NCBI GenBank assembly: GCA_030248215.1
Contig: JASANG010000938.1
Location: forward strand, 62,001 to 126,000
DNA length: 64,000 bases
From: Enoplolaimus lenunculus
Lineage: Eukaryota > Nematoda > Enoplea > Enoplida > Thoracostomopsidae
Direction: 5' to 3'
Under the pieces are notes generated by a model. The model did no database searches. It had not been told where the DNA came from and worked only from the letters and a program-made list of their open reading frames with translations. Below are positions 24,709 through 38,600 of the stretch, one piece after another. How positions within the stretch are numbered: position 1 is the stretch's first letter; the number at the start of each line of letters is the position of its first letter. The position numbers and the translations under genes were made by a program.

Positions 24709-25248
24709 CTTTGTGTAGTATTGTAGGTGTCATACAGCTTAAATAATGTGATTTTTGGAACTCGAAGCGACCATTTGTCTTTAGTTCGATAGCTGAGTCA
24801 AATAATATGCGTAAACTTTAGCTAAAACTAGAACTAAGATTTCAGAAGCCATTAAAGTGGTTATATATAATCGTATGCCTTGATTTTGTGTATTCGCACA
24901 TACGTTTCAAATTTACTGCATAATTATGTGACGTCGTAACAGTGAGGTTGTGTTTAGGTGGTTGCTCAATTCGGTATTGATTTGCAAATGACCGCAATGA
25001 TTAAAGTGTGCATCCGTGTATGCATTTAACTGCGATTACGTTGTGTATTTATGATTGCTTGTTACTTTTTGAGACAATCGCAATGGAACGTTGATAGAAA
25101 CTTTAAGTTAAAGGCAGTACTGTTGCAATACTGATATAGATGGCATACACAAGTTTTGTAAACTTTGAAGCACGAAATGTATACGTGCTTGAGCGCAAGT
25201 CATCATGAAAATGACTTTTTTTGCGCCTGGAATTGCTTCGAGGCACAC

Positions 25249-25492
25249 TCAAAATAATATTTCTGATATTTAAGAATTTCTTAAATTTAAGAAACATGAT
25301 TAGCCAGGTGCACTTGAAAAGTATTTCTGTTATAATAGAAATGTTTTCAAAAAAGTTTTGAAATAAAGTCTGAAAATAAACGTTTTCCAGTTAGTTTTAG
25401 AAAAATTGTCTTAAATATCAGAAAAATGTTTCAGATTTTCGACAGAAAATACTTTTCAGAATAAACTCAGAAATACTTTTTTGTGTGCATTT
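25249..25492. mobile_element. ~245-bp MITE (CACTCAAAATAATATTTCTG family)
   Basis: cactcaaaataatatttctg at the left and aaatacttttttgtgtg at the right, with the same interior as the copies at 10173, 43690 and 44313. Non-coding. Confidence 0.75.
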
Positions 25493-25730
25493 GTGCATTG
25501 AGGTATGTATGTCAGTGAAAGAACAGAATCCCGAGATGTGAAATTAGACTAACGGACCTAAGATAAAAAAGGCGAGTGCTTAAGCCGTTTACGTCAGAAC
25601 GTGACATACGGGCGTCGCATTTTACCAACTTGCGTTTACATTTACCTCTAAGAGAAGATCAGTAAATCTTACAGTTTAGAAATAACCAGCCATCAAGCAT
25701 GAGTATATATTTATAATTGTTTTATCGCTA

Positions 25731-25952
25731 CACTGCAAAAAATGGTGAGTCAAATTGACTCTCTCCGAAATAGGCTTTTCCGGACTACACAAAATGAGTT
25801 AAAGTTCGACTCCGTGAGAGTCAAATTCGACTCAAAGGAATCGCTCAGTGAGTCGAATTTGACTGTGGCGGAGTCGAATTTGACTTAGATTGTGTAGTCC
25901 GGAAAACCCCTATTTCGGAGAGAATCAATTTGATTAACTAGTTTTTGCAGTC
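25731..25952. mobile_element. Full palindromic MITE (CACTGCAAAAAATGGTGAGTC family)
   Basis: Two ~100-bp inverted arms: the left reads ggtgagtcaaattgactc then ctctccgaaataggc, and the right returns gcctatttcggagaga-like sequence. The element is flanked by TA. It would fold into one long hairpin when single-stranded or transcribed. It lies about 120 bp downstream of the VWA-ZP gene stop codon. Confidence 0.85.
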
Positions 25953-26070
25953 TAGAACACATAAGACAAACAGTGTAAAAATTTGAACACCCGGTTTTCA
26001 CTGCTGAGAATTTAAAATTCAATTAGTTCGTATTTAAACTTTTATAAGCAAACATTTACTGATAGTAATG

Positions 26071-26609
26071 TCATCGTCTAGGTAACGGCATATTAATCTT
26101 TGTTGTAGGCTGTGACGACCTTTCAGAAATACTCGAACAAGAATCAATAGTTTCATAAGTAACTGTGGTCAGAACAGGTTTCGATTGAGTCGCAGTGAAT
26201 TGTGGTCCAGATCGAGATTGCAAATTTGGCATTGAATTTGTTGGTATCGTTGACTTGCTAGTTTTTGAAGAAGAGCACGACGATTCTACAGTTTTCGAGC
26301 TTTGAACTGAACACACAGACGAAGCTAATGAATTTGAACTGGACTCGAGACCGGAATTTTCGAATTTAGAGAGCAATTTTTGAGCACGCATAAATCTACA
26401 ATGTTGACTTGCTGCGGCAACGATTATTGCAACTGCAATCGCAACAGTTATTGAACTGCATACAATTAAAGACGTTGGGTTAAAACACATCACACGTGTA
26501 CGGCTGCTTGAAGGAATCGTTGTACGAGATTGAATTAGCGACAAAATCCCATTGTCGAATGTTGAATCGCCGTACACGTTATCATCAGTGTGCGACAAAG
26601 TCTGTTTTG
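26071..26609 (-). CDS. VWA-ZP gene last exon: membrane span and cytoplasmic tail
   Basis: Acceptor tactttcag; the exon begins with two bases completing a Ser codon and ends at TGA (26071-26073). It encodes a short lumenal part, then the span SLIVCSSITVAIAVAIIVAA, then basic HCRFMRAQK as stop-transfer. The Ser/Thr-rich tail (SSSKTSKSTIPTNS...) ends PLPRR. A C-terminal span after the ZP module is normal for cuticlin-like precursors. Confidence 0.88.
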
Positions 26610-29600
26610 CTGAAAGTATTTATACATAATATATAACTGTTTCCGAATGACCTTTACACGGCCCAAGAGTTTCAATTGCGTTGCAACGATGCACAAATTA
26701 ATATTACAGAATATTAAAACTAATTAATATTGCGCGAAAATGTTAGGTACTTGCGAGATATTTTATTGACTCTGCAAAGTCTTTGAGAGATTTTACCCCA
26801 GACATAATTTTAAGCTACGAGTGGAAACTAGTACTTACTCTAGAACAAGAGGCGTTTATCGCTCAATAGTTATAATAATAAGACGCTCGGCTCCGAGGGG
26901 CTCTCACGTACATGTGGAGATTTTGTGTTGCGCATGCGCGTAATAACTGCAAACGCTGCGCATTATAAATTTTGTGTTCGCTTATATATACTGTTTGCCT
27001 TTTTGTTGTTAAAGCATAGCTGGCCCATGTTACTTTTAGGGCCGTCCCGGTTCCTGGTGGGTCTCTAAGCTTACATTCTACACATTTTTTGCTTAGGCTT
27101 AGGCTTAGGCTTAGGAATACGTTTAATCTACTGTTCGCCATATTGCCTACGCAGGAAAAGGCGAAGTCAACTTACACGGCATTGCTTCATCAAGATCCAA
27201 AATTTGAATGCTTGAAAACAGATCGTAGTTATTCGCCTGATCAAAATATATCTCAGACAGGTCATTTGTCTCATCCATGTCGGTTTGAATGATGTGTGTT
27301 CTGGCCAACTCGCGAGGTACTCGGGTAAAGGCTCGTCTCTTGATTGCCGTGTTACCCTCTCGGCCAACTGAATGCCATAGAGACTTTTCCGCACGCTTTG
27401 ATGCGATAATGTCTTTATGACCGAGATCAAATAACCCCCTTGTTCTATCAGGGTGACGAGTGTCAAGTTTATTCGTAATAATTCTTTCGTTTCTTCTGTC
27501 GTTTTGAAACGGTTGCGTTTGATAGTTTACGTCGTAATTAAGTGCATTTTTTCCAAATCGACGAGTGAAACTTGTTGAACCGCCACGTTCCACGCGATTG
27601 CTCAATGATGGTACTTTGGACGAGGCTGCTGGCATAGAAATGGCATTATTCCAGCTTGGTTGGCTCCGTGTTAATTGTCGCTCGAAATTCAACACTTCAA
27701 CTACAGACTGAGGCCGAGTCGTTTGACGTTTCGGCTGATTTTGACTCCAAACAGTTCGATTTTGAAACCTTGCACCAAAGGTTCGAAAGTCATTTAGTGG
27801 TTGCTGAGACGCCCATTTCTGTAGAAGGTCATCTATCGACGGTGACAACTCGATTTCCCTCAAAGCACTTTCTGTTGTCTCAATTTTGCTTTCAACTGAT
27901 AAATCCTGTTCGTCGAGTTGAACACCATCTCTCAAATATTTCACTTCCAAATTCGAAGATTTCACGTTTTGCCACTTCTTACCACCTTTGCTATTTACGC
28001 TTAAGTATGGTTGGTGACTGTGAACAACTGCTATACCGGAGTTACGGTGAATTCCATCCGTTTGGCTCATTGAACTAGACACAGAAGCTGTCTGAATACC
28101 ACGCGGCGGCAGCATGCTCTCTTCAGGCTGATTTGAACCAGTGGCAGGTAGGTCATAGTATTCATAAATGTAATTTTCTGCACTCGATTTACTCTGTTCA
28201 GTCACAGCATATTCAAGCAGATTATTATTGTCTGGTACGATGTGTTCATCGTTGTCGAACGCTCCTTCGCCATACAAACTATTGCTTTCTTGTGTTAACC
28301 CGTCGCCAGTTTGCTCACCGCTATACTCGACATAATAGTATTCGTATTCCGGCGCCACTTCTGGCGAAATGTTTTCCGTATTTTGAGTCGATGATGTAGT
28401 TTGTTCTATTGGATTCATTGTTCCTGAAGAATACTCTGCGCTTATCAACGATTCCGCAACAATTGACGCTGTTTTAGCTTCCAACAGATGTTCTTTTTTT
28501 GTTGTTTCCATCGTTGTCGTTGTTGTTGTCGTCTTCGTTTTTGTTGTCATTGTTGTTGTTGTTGTTGTGTTTGCTGTTGTAGTCGTTGCTGCTGCTGTTG
28601 TTGTAGTTGTAGTTGTTGTTGCTATAGACGAACCACTTGTGAAGTGTCGAACCAAAACTTCAGCGGACGTTTTGGAAATTTGGTTTGTGGCACTTTGCTT
28701 CATATTTGGATTACCCTTTAGAAAATAGCTGTCTTGTTTCGGTTGGTACTTGCTAATTCTTGGACGCATTGAAGATGTTTCGATTGTCGCCACAGTTGTC
28801 GATGTTGCGCATACTGCAGTCGGATGCGTGGCTGTTGTTCGTTCCTGATTTTTGCCTGCTAAAGTTGTGATTTCTTTCGATAAAACATCAGTTTCTATTA
28901 CCGTTACTTTTGCTCGATTTCCATCGAAACCGTATTGGCTTTTGTGTTGTTTGCCAGTATTTTCTGACTTCAACTTAATTTCTTTGGCCGCGTTTGCGTA
29001 ATCCGTCTTTGTGAACGACACTTTAGGCTCGATTTTAAACCGAACCGAATGCTGGTATGGTTGATCTGCTCGTCGAGAATCAGCATAACCATTTCCAGAT
29101 CCGCCAATGACGCCAACAGACCCGCCGGTTCCGGTGTTTCCAGAACAGCGTGGCGGCTAAAATTGTACATATTATTTACGACGACTACAATATTCAAAAT
29201 TACACGGCAACATTAGCAATTCCTTTAACTTACAACCTAAAAATTCTCTTGTTTATCTGCAGAAATTTGTTACTTTTTTAATTAACTGTCGATTTCCGTC
29301 CTTATTTACTTAAAAAACAATCGTAAAAAGCCCACTAAAATATCACCTTCACGCCATTTATACCTAAAAATATTTCTAAAAAAACACTGGGTAAAAACGT
29401 TTCGAATTTGAAATTTACTTAAAACCAGCGCTAAATAAGTTATACTTGCAACATGCTTTGTTTTCATAGTACAATCGCTGACAGTTAAAAGTCATAGCCT
29501 CATGAAAGAAATTATTTTCGACCAGTAGAATATTCTAAATCCATAGTTAAAAGTGTTTTTCTTGCTGATGGAGCCAATTTTGTGAATATATTCTCATTGT

Positions 29601-32600
29601 TGCTATACCTTTAGAATATATGCCCTGTTCAAAAAATACTTCGACATACCACAGCCATTTGACATTTTGTTTCAATTTTCATGCACAGCATCACTTGACA
29701 TCGGAAATACAACGCTGATTTGTCTGCGAATTTGAATGCGTGAGTTTCTTGATACGCACGAAGCATTGTGCCATCGTATATTAAATCGCTCAGAACGTAT
29801 TTATCGATACCACATCTATAATACATCACAAATACATATTTCACGTTCAATTTAATCTATGGCGTGCCGCCGAGGGTAAGAAGCAGAGCCAGCGGTTTTC
29901 CCAAGCCATATTTTTCCCACCAGGTATAGAGCCACACTGCCTTATTGTAAAAATTGTTAACAATTTGCGGATTTTAGTTAAAAAAATTTAATCTATTTTT
30001 CGTGTACCAGTCTTTCGAATTTAAATTTTTGTAACCGCCGGGGCTTTTTGTTTGAAAACCATACGCAAGATGACTCGTTTTAATTGGTTGGGGACAATTT
30101 CTATAGAGGCTTAACCTTTTCAATGGATTAGGGTGTGTTCAAGGGCGTACCCAACGGGTGCCGTAATGGGGCCTTGTCCCCCCAAATTTGGCTGGCGGCC
30201 CCCAAATAGACTCGGCCTATAAAAGTAAACAATCTTGAATTGTAATTGTTTGGGTTCCCAAAATTATTCGGTGCCCCCCAAATATAATTTTCAGAGCACG
30301 CCCTTGGTTGTGGTTGAAGTTTAGGCTTAGAATCAGTTCACAGTTTACGGGTGTCGCCAAAGCTTAGTATGATGCTCAGAAGCTTACTATAGTGATCCAA
30401 ATCAGAGGGGACTGATATTTATTTGGCCTCTCCAGATGGTACCCTCCTTGTTATTCGGTTATGGACTGTTGTTTATTTTTAACCCGCCCTTCGTTTTACC
30501 GATATATATTCGGTATTGCGACAATGCGTGGAATTAAACGCTCGTCTTGTATAAAAAGCTTGAGCGATAATGTAAGGTTATACTTAGTGTACTTTCAAAA
30601 CATAAGTATGCTTTAAAGTTTCGAACTCAACTTTATATGGTGGAGTCATTAATATGCGCTACAATCAGTGACAATTGACATTTATGAACTCTAATTAGAG
30701 TTTAGGGTCTATTCGCTTTATACGGATTCTGATTAAGAAAACGGACTCCTACTGATTGGGACTCAAAATGGAGACCCTCACACTTGTTACTTCGTCTTAT
30801 TCGCGTCACTGCAGTATATATGGCCAAATGAACGCATTACTTATGAGTGCAAAACCCGTATATTACTAAAGTAACAGACGTGGCCGGTTGTAAATGAAAA
30901 TGCTGCCTGCACCCATGCTTAAATTCATACCCACGAGCATCAAGGATTTGAACATCTTCATTTTGTCCGTCTTTTACGAAACAGCTGTGTACCAGCATTA
31001 AATGCATTGCTTCACCGTCTGAAGTAAAAACATGTTAAAATGTTGTTAATACTATTAAAAAATATAAAATAATAACGTATTAAAAATATAAAATAATAAC
31101 CTATGAAAAAATATAAAATAATAACCTATTAAAAAATATAAAATAATAACCTATTAAAAAATATAAAATAATAACCTATTAACCTCTTTTCATAATGAAT
31201 ATTTGCAATTTCACATGAGATGTAATTTCAATGTGAGATTCGAACCCGAGTCTCACTGGTTGGAGGCGTTTACGATGACCACTGAGCTATAGGAGCTTGA
31301 CGATCGAGCCCGAGTAGGCTCTCACGTCTTGTAGAGATTTTTCACTGCGCATATATATGTTATAAATGTTAAACACTGCTCACCATGTGTGCATTGCTCG
31401 TACATTATTATATTTAGTTGCTCATAGTATATTCTATGAGCGAAAGGGTTAATCGAGACGATTGTTAATTAGTCCGATTTTGTATCTAAAATCCAGTTTC
31501 AAACGGAACTTAGTAAATTTGCGTTGTATTAGCGTTTGTAGGCAGAGCGTAACCGAATATCTGTTTCCGGTAAAAGTCGGCGTCCGTTTCTGTTTTCGTT
31601 GTGGAAATTGTACCAAAAACAGGTACTGATATTGTTATGCTCAAAATTAGGAAAAAATTTAGTATATATCTAGAAATGTTTCAGCAAACATATGCTGCAA
31701 GTGTTCGATACCAGTCGTAGTGGGACTACATTTATTTAGCGAAGCTCGAACGCACGTAAGCAATTAACGTAATATGCGAATTAGCTATTAGCTAACTATT
31801 CAATTATCGGTTTTAGAGGTTTGTAAACAATTATTCAGATTCCTCGCACCCGAAAACCTTCAGTAAACCCTAATAATTATTGAAATAATTTAAAAAGTCC
31901 TAGTTTTGTCTTGTCAATTAAGCTAATATGCAAATTAGCTATTAGCTAACAATTCAATTATCGGTTTTGGATGTTTGTAAACAATTTATTCAAATTTCTC
32001 GCACCTAAAAACCCTTTAATGCTGCAATCATATTGCTTCTAACTGTAATAATTAGTGAAATATTGTAAAAAGTCCTAATTTAGGCTTATAAACTATGCTA
32101 ATATGCAAATTATCTATTAGCTAACTGCACAATTATCGGTTTTGGCGGTTTGTAGACAGTCTACACAGATTCCTCGCACCCAAAAACCCTTTAATGCTAA
32201 AATTAGATTGCTTCTAACTGTAATAATTAGTGAAATATTGTCGAAAGTCCTAATTTAGGCTTAATTAATTATGCAAATTAGTCTGTAGCTAATAAACAGC
32301 TTAAAATTTTAAAACCCCAATGCGAGGTTAACACCCCAGGATAATTGGCTTTCAAACAAAAAAGTTTATCAAAATCGGTTCAGCTGTTCCTGAGATTCTT
32401 TTCGGACGGACAGACGGACAGACAGACGGACGGACATCCACCTTTCGACCCCCAAGTACAAAACATAAAGCGCTTCGTTTGCTCAATAAAATGAATGTTT
32501 TGCGAAATGCATTTAAAATCTTATAGCAATTTCAATGCATCCGCTGTTTTTTTCACAGTGAATTTACATTGCATGCCTCTCAACTGTGTTGCCGGAAAAT

Positions 32601-35600
32601 TTAAAAGCAACTTTGAAACTTTTATGAAATGGCATTAAATACCTGGTTCGCATTTCCATACGTGAAATATTTTATCTCCAATGGCTGCATACCGAACTGA
32701 TGGCCCATCTGGTGAACCGGCACGAATGGTGTACGAACAACGAGGCATTGTAATGCGTGCCTGTGCTTCTTCGGTTGTCATCATGCTTAAATGTTAGCAC
32801 TTATACTTTCAAACAAATGCTATTATATCCGTATGCTATTTAAAATGGAAACATTTCTATTTTGCTATTTTATTCGTATGCTATTGAAAGTTGAAACATT
32901 TTTATTGGGCTCTTAAAACTCTCTTGTTTAATATGCCACAATAGTGTTTGAACTGACGTATAAGTTGAATCATATTTCTTAAACCAAGAGTGTATGATAC
33001 AAGTGTAAGCAACTCTTAGGGTTCAGCATGACACAAAATGTACCCGGCACGCGATGTGTTTTTGGCCAACCCCCCTTATTTAGAAGAGGGTACAACCTGT
33101 GCGAGCCATGGCACTGGATATATCCGTCCTCAAAAACGCTTCGCTTATAGTAGGGGTATTGCATGTGACAGCGACCCTTAAGGAGGGATCGGCCAAAACC
33201 GCAACGCCCAGTTGTACACTTTGTATCATGCGGAACCACAAGATATGCACACTCTTGTATCATGCACCTCTTAGTTAGACAAACGGACATTTATGATTAA
33301 ATATTTCCGATTGAACTCAAAATCACCACAGTTAATACGAGTGGCTGGTATGACAAAAACATTCTGCTTATTTTTGGCCTGATCTTTGATTTCAAAACTC
33401 TACTACCAACCACTGTGATATCGTTGATCAAAGTCGTGATTCGCAGTCGAAGTCAAAATTATTCGTGACGTATATTAACATCTCTTCTAACGCTATTTAT
33501 TTGAGGTCATACGCGTGATCGTAGGTCATTTTGTGAGAAAAAAACTACTGGACCCAAGAATGCCTCCGATAGGATTATACGAAAACTTTTTTGACGTTCA
33601 ATAGTTCAAACGAGCGTTCGACTAATTTATCTTTTAGGATATCAGTTTTGTTGATTTATAATTCCCAAGCTGAACACCATCCAAACTTTGGTCAAATGAG
33701 TTCCGGATGCTCAGACGCGACGAAATGCATTTGTTCCGCTAAATGATTTAAGCTAAGATTTGCTCAAACTAATTTAAAACACGAAAGATATATACTTTAA
33801 ATATTTCAAAGTACAGATATTTGTTTTGTGTTTGATAATTGCAAATTTGTACACCGTAGGTGTATGTGTAGTTGACTAAACCGTCATTCAGAGCCAAATT
33901 AAGCACTTTGGGCCAGTCAAAAGCGAAATAAAACAACTTGGGCTAGCCCAAAGAGCAGAATAACGGTTTGGGTTAGTCAAAGGCGGAATACTTGGGCTAG
34001 CCTAAGGTGGAAGACAATGATGTACATTTCTGAGTAAAACTGTTTGGTCAATGTTATTCTTATGGGTGCAATAGTAGTGTATAAGCATAGTACTAAGCCT
34101 AAGCTTTATCGTAAAGATAAATTTTATAGCTAAGCCTAAGCCTAAGCCAAACAAAACTCCAATCCATATTGTGTAAGTATGTCATCAAGGTAATAGCAAA
34201 TCATCACGCCTGTAGCTTGAGCAAAAAGAAACTTCTACCACGGGCAAACCTAAGTCGTAAATCCGCTCTGGACTAGCCCAATTCGGAATTGGATTATATT
34301 GAGTGTTAATATAATGAACTAACACAGCAACTGCAAATTTTATGTTACGTTGGTAAACTTGTATTTTTAAGTGATTTATCGTGATAAAAACTACATAGCT
34401 AACTTAAATTTTTCCTCGCCACACAGGACGCTATCTGAACTCTACAACCCAGTATTCTGGTGGCGTCCATGATAAGAAATCTAATTGATCAGTTCAGTTT
34501 ACAACTGTATCAAACCTTTTTTGTGAGTTCGTTTTTCTGATTAGACAAGCATGTTAAACATGTTGTTTTGGCTAATTTAGCCGAACATAAACATTGACAC
34601 ATTTTCCAGTTATATCTTTAAACTTTGCCGCTAACTGCATGGCCGTTTCTCTGTCTCCCACGAGAAAGAAACATCTAAATCTGGTAACTTCTGGAGTTAT
34701 CTTCAATACGCCAACCAAAACTAAATTTTCTTTCTGGTGAACCGCGTCTGGTTCAATGCAATGCGCCACAATGGCACTTAAATTAGCGTTTGTTGTAGTT
34801 TTTGAGTTTATATTTTCCCCTAATTTTAACATTTTGTGTATACATAAAATTTATGCGCTGACATGACGCAAAGAAGGCGTCGTGTCGGTACAATACTGTT
34901 TTGCAGAACTTTTTCAGTTGAGAGAATAGGGAACTTGATCCCGCCGGCTTTAATATAATTTTGTAGCATCGTAATTTTTCAGATGTGGTGTCAAAGTATG
35001 ATATTTCATATCAGTTTAATGTGACCGTTAGAAAACTGTTAAATCAGTTTTAAACCAAAGTGCGCAGAATTCATGAAACCCTGTTCACGAGTAGCTGAGT
35101 GGTGATGGTATACGCCTCCCACTCCAGTCACTAGAGTTCGAATCCTAGCATAAAAGTAGGTCTCAGGGGAAATAGAAAATATTCATGTGAGAAAGTGTTA
35201 AGCGAAAAAATTTTCAATTTACTATCTATAATGAATTATTTGCAGCGGCAAGTTTTTCGAACGGGATTTTGAAAAGAACTAGTTGCAGCTGCAAGTTCTC
35301 GCAGCAAAAACTTGCACGTGTGAATCTGGCTTAATCTTGCAACCAGTTAATATGGATCAGCTTATCTTTTCCTGTCTAAACATATCAATTTTTATAGTCT
35401 ATCTTCGTCATGACTTCAAGCGCTAATGAGCTATCGGTGAGCAAGCGGGTTAGGCTCAAGTTTACATCGTAGAAAAAAAACGGGGGTATCAAACACGAAC
35501 TGGACTTCAAAGAGCAGCAAATTAATGTCCACTTGGACAACACCGAGCGTTACAAGAAGACCGTCAAAATCCGCACGAAACGTATGCGAGTTGTTTTACT

Positions 35601-38600
35601 AGAGTACTTTTTTCATGTTTAATACTTAAACAAATGTTGTTGGCCATTTCCACTTTGACCCTTCACGAGACTCTCTGATCAGATATCATCAGTTTTTAGT
35701 CTTAAAAACGAATAAACCATCTGTTTGCGATAAAACTCTTTTTCGAGCGTATGTTTATCACAATTCCACCTTAATGATTAATTTATTAAACAATCCGCTG
35801 AAAAAGAATACGCCAACGACGTTGGTGCACTCACAGTCTGTTAAACTAAATTTTTTTGCCAAAATGTCTATTGTTCTTGTAGTATAAATCAAATTCAGCC
35901 TTAATAGTTGTAGAGAATTAATTGTGAACCATGCGCGTTTACTATATACAGGTATACATTTAAACGTATTACCTACCAACATTAAATGGCAGGTGAAACT
36001 ATATTAACGGTTAACAATATTAATACAATGACACTTTTTATAGGTTTCTTCTAATTTTTTGGTCTAAACAGAGTTTAAGGGTTGTGTTATACTCGCTGCG
36101 CGCCGCTAATTGAACTTTGCCTATATTTTTGTCTATAACGCATAGCGGCGTCCAGCAGAGCGCTGCATCACCTAGCGCAGTAAAATATAGCGCAAGCGTT
36201 AGTTCGCCGGTGTGACATCAAAGACCCTGATTTAATAGGGTGCCGGCCTCAAAAGACGACTAAACTATTATTTCGCCAAATAAAATAGAAGAAAACGGTA
36301 ACGCAATAACTCAATAAAAGACTTGTACATTTGCCTACGTCATAAATTCGAATTGGTGACCGCCGTCCTCGGCGCCCACACTTTGACCATGAGAAACTAT
36401 TCATATACTGGTTAAATGGCCCATGTATAGAACAGGGCCAGATCGTTTTCCGGAGGGGCTATAATGGAGTCAGTTTAAGCTTAGACTAATTTTTCTTCTC
36501 AGGCTTAGGCTTAGGCTGAAGAATATGCTTGTACTACTGTTCCGGCCCTGTTATGTATACACGTGCCGGTAAAATGCTAAATTTACTTTCGTACCAAAGT
36601 TGCAAGACTATTATGAAAACATCGTTATTTGCAGTACATTTTCATTAGTTTTTGTATACTTATTTTTAATAGAAAATATGTCACGAAAGACCGTTTCTGT
36701 AGTTCACTAATTGTTGTCGTGTTGTTATCGAGAGTTATATTTATAGTTTGACAATCAATATTTACATTTAGTATTAAGCAGCTAAAATCATGCCAATTCT
36801 ATCGTACAGACTTAAGCCGACCCATAATTTTTTAATTTGTGCTTTATTAATAGACTCTCATAATTAAGCGTTAATAGATTCATCATAAGTAACGTCTCGC
36901 CGTTTCATTTATAAGGTTCCAATTTTGTTAACACTTACGAAGATATATTTGTGATGTTTTTGATAACAATAATAATAATAACAATAATAATAATAATAAT
37001 AATAATAATAATTACACTCAAAGTTTTATCCGCTCAAAATGCACTTCGGCGACAAATAACGTAAACCTGTTAAAAGCAAAGCGATGTCTCGAACGAGTGT
37101 TATGTTTCGCTGTGCTCGACTGTATAAGCTTAAGAATATGTTTTTTCTATTCTTCAGAACTCGAAGCATATACATTTGTTAAGAGTTTGTCTTTATCTTT
37201 TAGCGATTTGTACAAATTTTGAGATAAGTTATATGATTAAAGCTGGAATGGTTGATATACGTATTTTGGGCCCCGTCCCAGTATTGGTTTGTTTTTACAG
37301 TGTTTTCATACAACAGAAACGTGATTGGTCTGCGAAAAGAACACAATATAATACATTGCGCAACATATATAGTATTATTCTTGCTGGCAGCACTGATAAA
37401 AGGCATTTATTTGTGAGACGAACTGTAGGATTTGAAAACGACCACTTGGACATTTGAAATGAGTTCGAATTCCGGTAATCTAAACATTTGTCGTTCCCTA
37501 CTGATCCAACCAAACAAAGACAATCTGTACGACATTGGAAAATACATTCATTGAAGTTCACTGTTTTATTAAATATAATTTTTTTCTGCTTCTAGCTTTT
37601 CGCCTATTAATATTGCGATAATAAACAATCGATACTCTGGAGATTCGTGGTTTGTGAAAGTTGATGAAAAAAAACTTTTTTTGCATTTAAAACATCGTCG
37701 TGTGTTCTAAACAAATGCTACGTCAATGTATCTGGAACGGACAAACCATATAAATTACAGGGAAATTCATTTTGTTTTTATTTTGTTCACATCTCAGCAG
37801 GACTCGTGCAACTTTTCGATGAAGTTGGAATTTGTAGCACTTCGGTTCGTCATTAGTTGCATTGGATTAAAATCAATCTGCTGTACGCTGGTTGAAACCG
37901 AGATCGCTCTAGCGCCGATACAAGTAGGTCGGGCAACATCGAATGATTTAGGTTCAACATTCTAGTCCACGCTTGTACAAACTCTTATAATACTTTGAAA
38001 CTTTGAAAAGCAATTTTACCACGACATAAAAGGTAGGATGCATTGAAATGGATTGCTTGAAAATTATATTTTTTATCGTTAAATCATACCTACCTCATTT
38101 TTTACCTAAACCTTAACCTTAGCAGTTTAAGCTGTTATATGTCGGATCAGACCCGCAAAAACAAACTTAAATATTAACACAGGTGATGTAAACCACGTTC
38201 AATGATGGCGAAAACTTAAAATTTTAGTGAAACTTTTTTGCGTCTTAAACGGAACACTTAAGCAGAACTCAACTTTACGCCGAATTTTACAGTTGTATGT
38301 TTTAAGCTGCCGAAATCGAAACTCATTTTTATGTCAACAAGAAAAATTGGCGAATTTTTGAAATTTAAAAGCCAACGTTTGTTTGAAATTTAAAAATTTA
38401 TCAGTTTGCCATTAGCAGAAAATTAATTGTCCTGCGAATCAGATTTTGAACGTCGCTTTGAAACGCAATTCGGGGAAGTGTGTGTGTTTATAGTATTTCA
38501 AGAATTTGTTCAATTGAACAGATGAGACTTCGCCGCTTTCTTGGGTCATGTGTTTTGAGTTATATGGGTTATGGTATCTAAAAGCCGTGGTTCATGTCGG

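Noticed and set aside
27091-27115. True interstitial telomere or chromosome-end fusion
   Set aside because: Only four hexamers, embedded in a dispersed repeat present at several other sites.
28488-28721. Cys-rich plus-strand ORF
   Set aside because: It is the antisense reading of the Thr-repeat in the VWA-ZP stalk exon.
31060-31183. CRISPR array
   Set aside because: The 25-bp units are contiguous, without unique spacers; it is a minisatellite in an animal intron.
32403-32440. Intact LINE
   Set aside because: Only a tail-like segment is visible; no endonuclease or reverse transcriptase reading frame is nearby.
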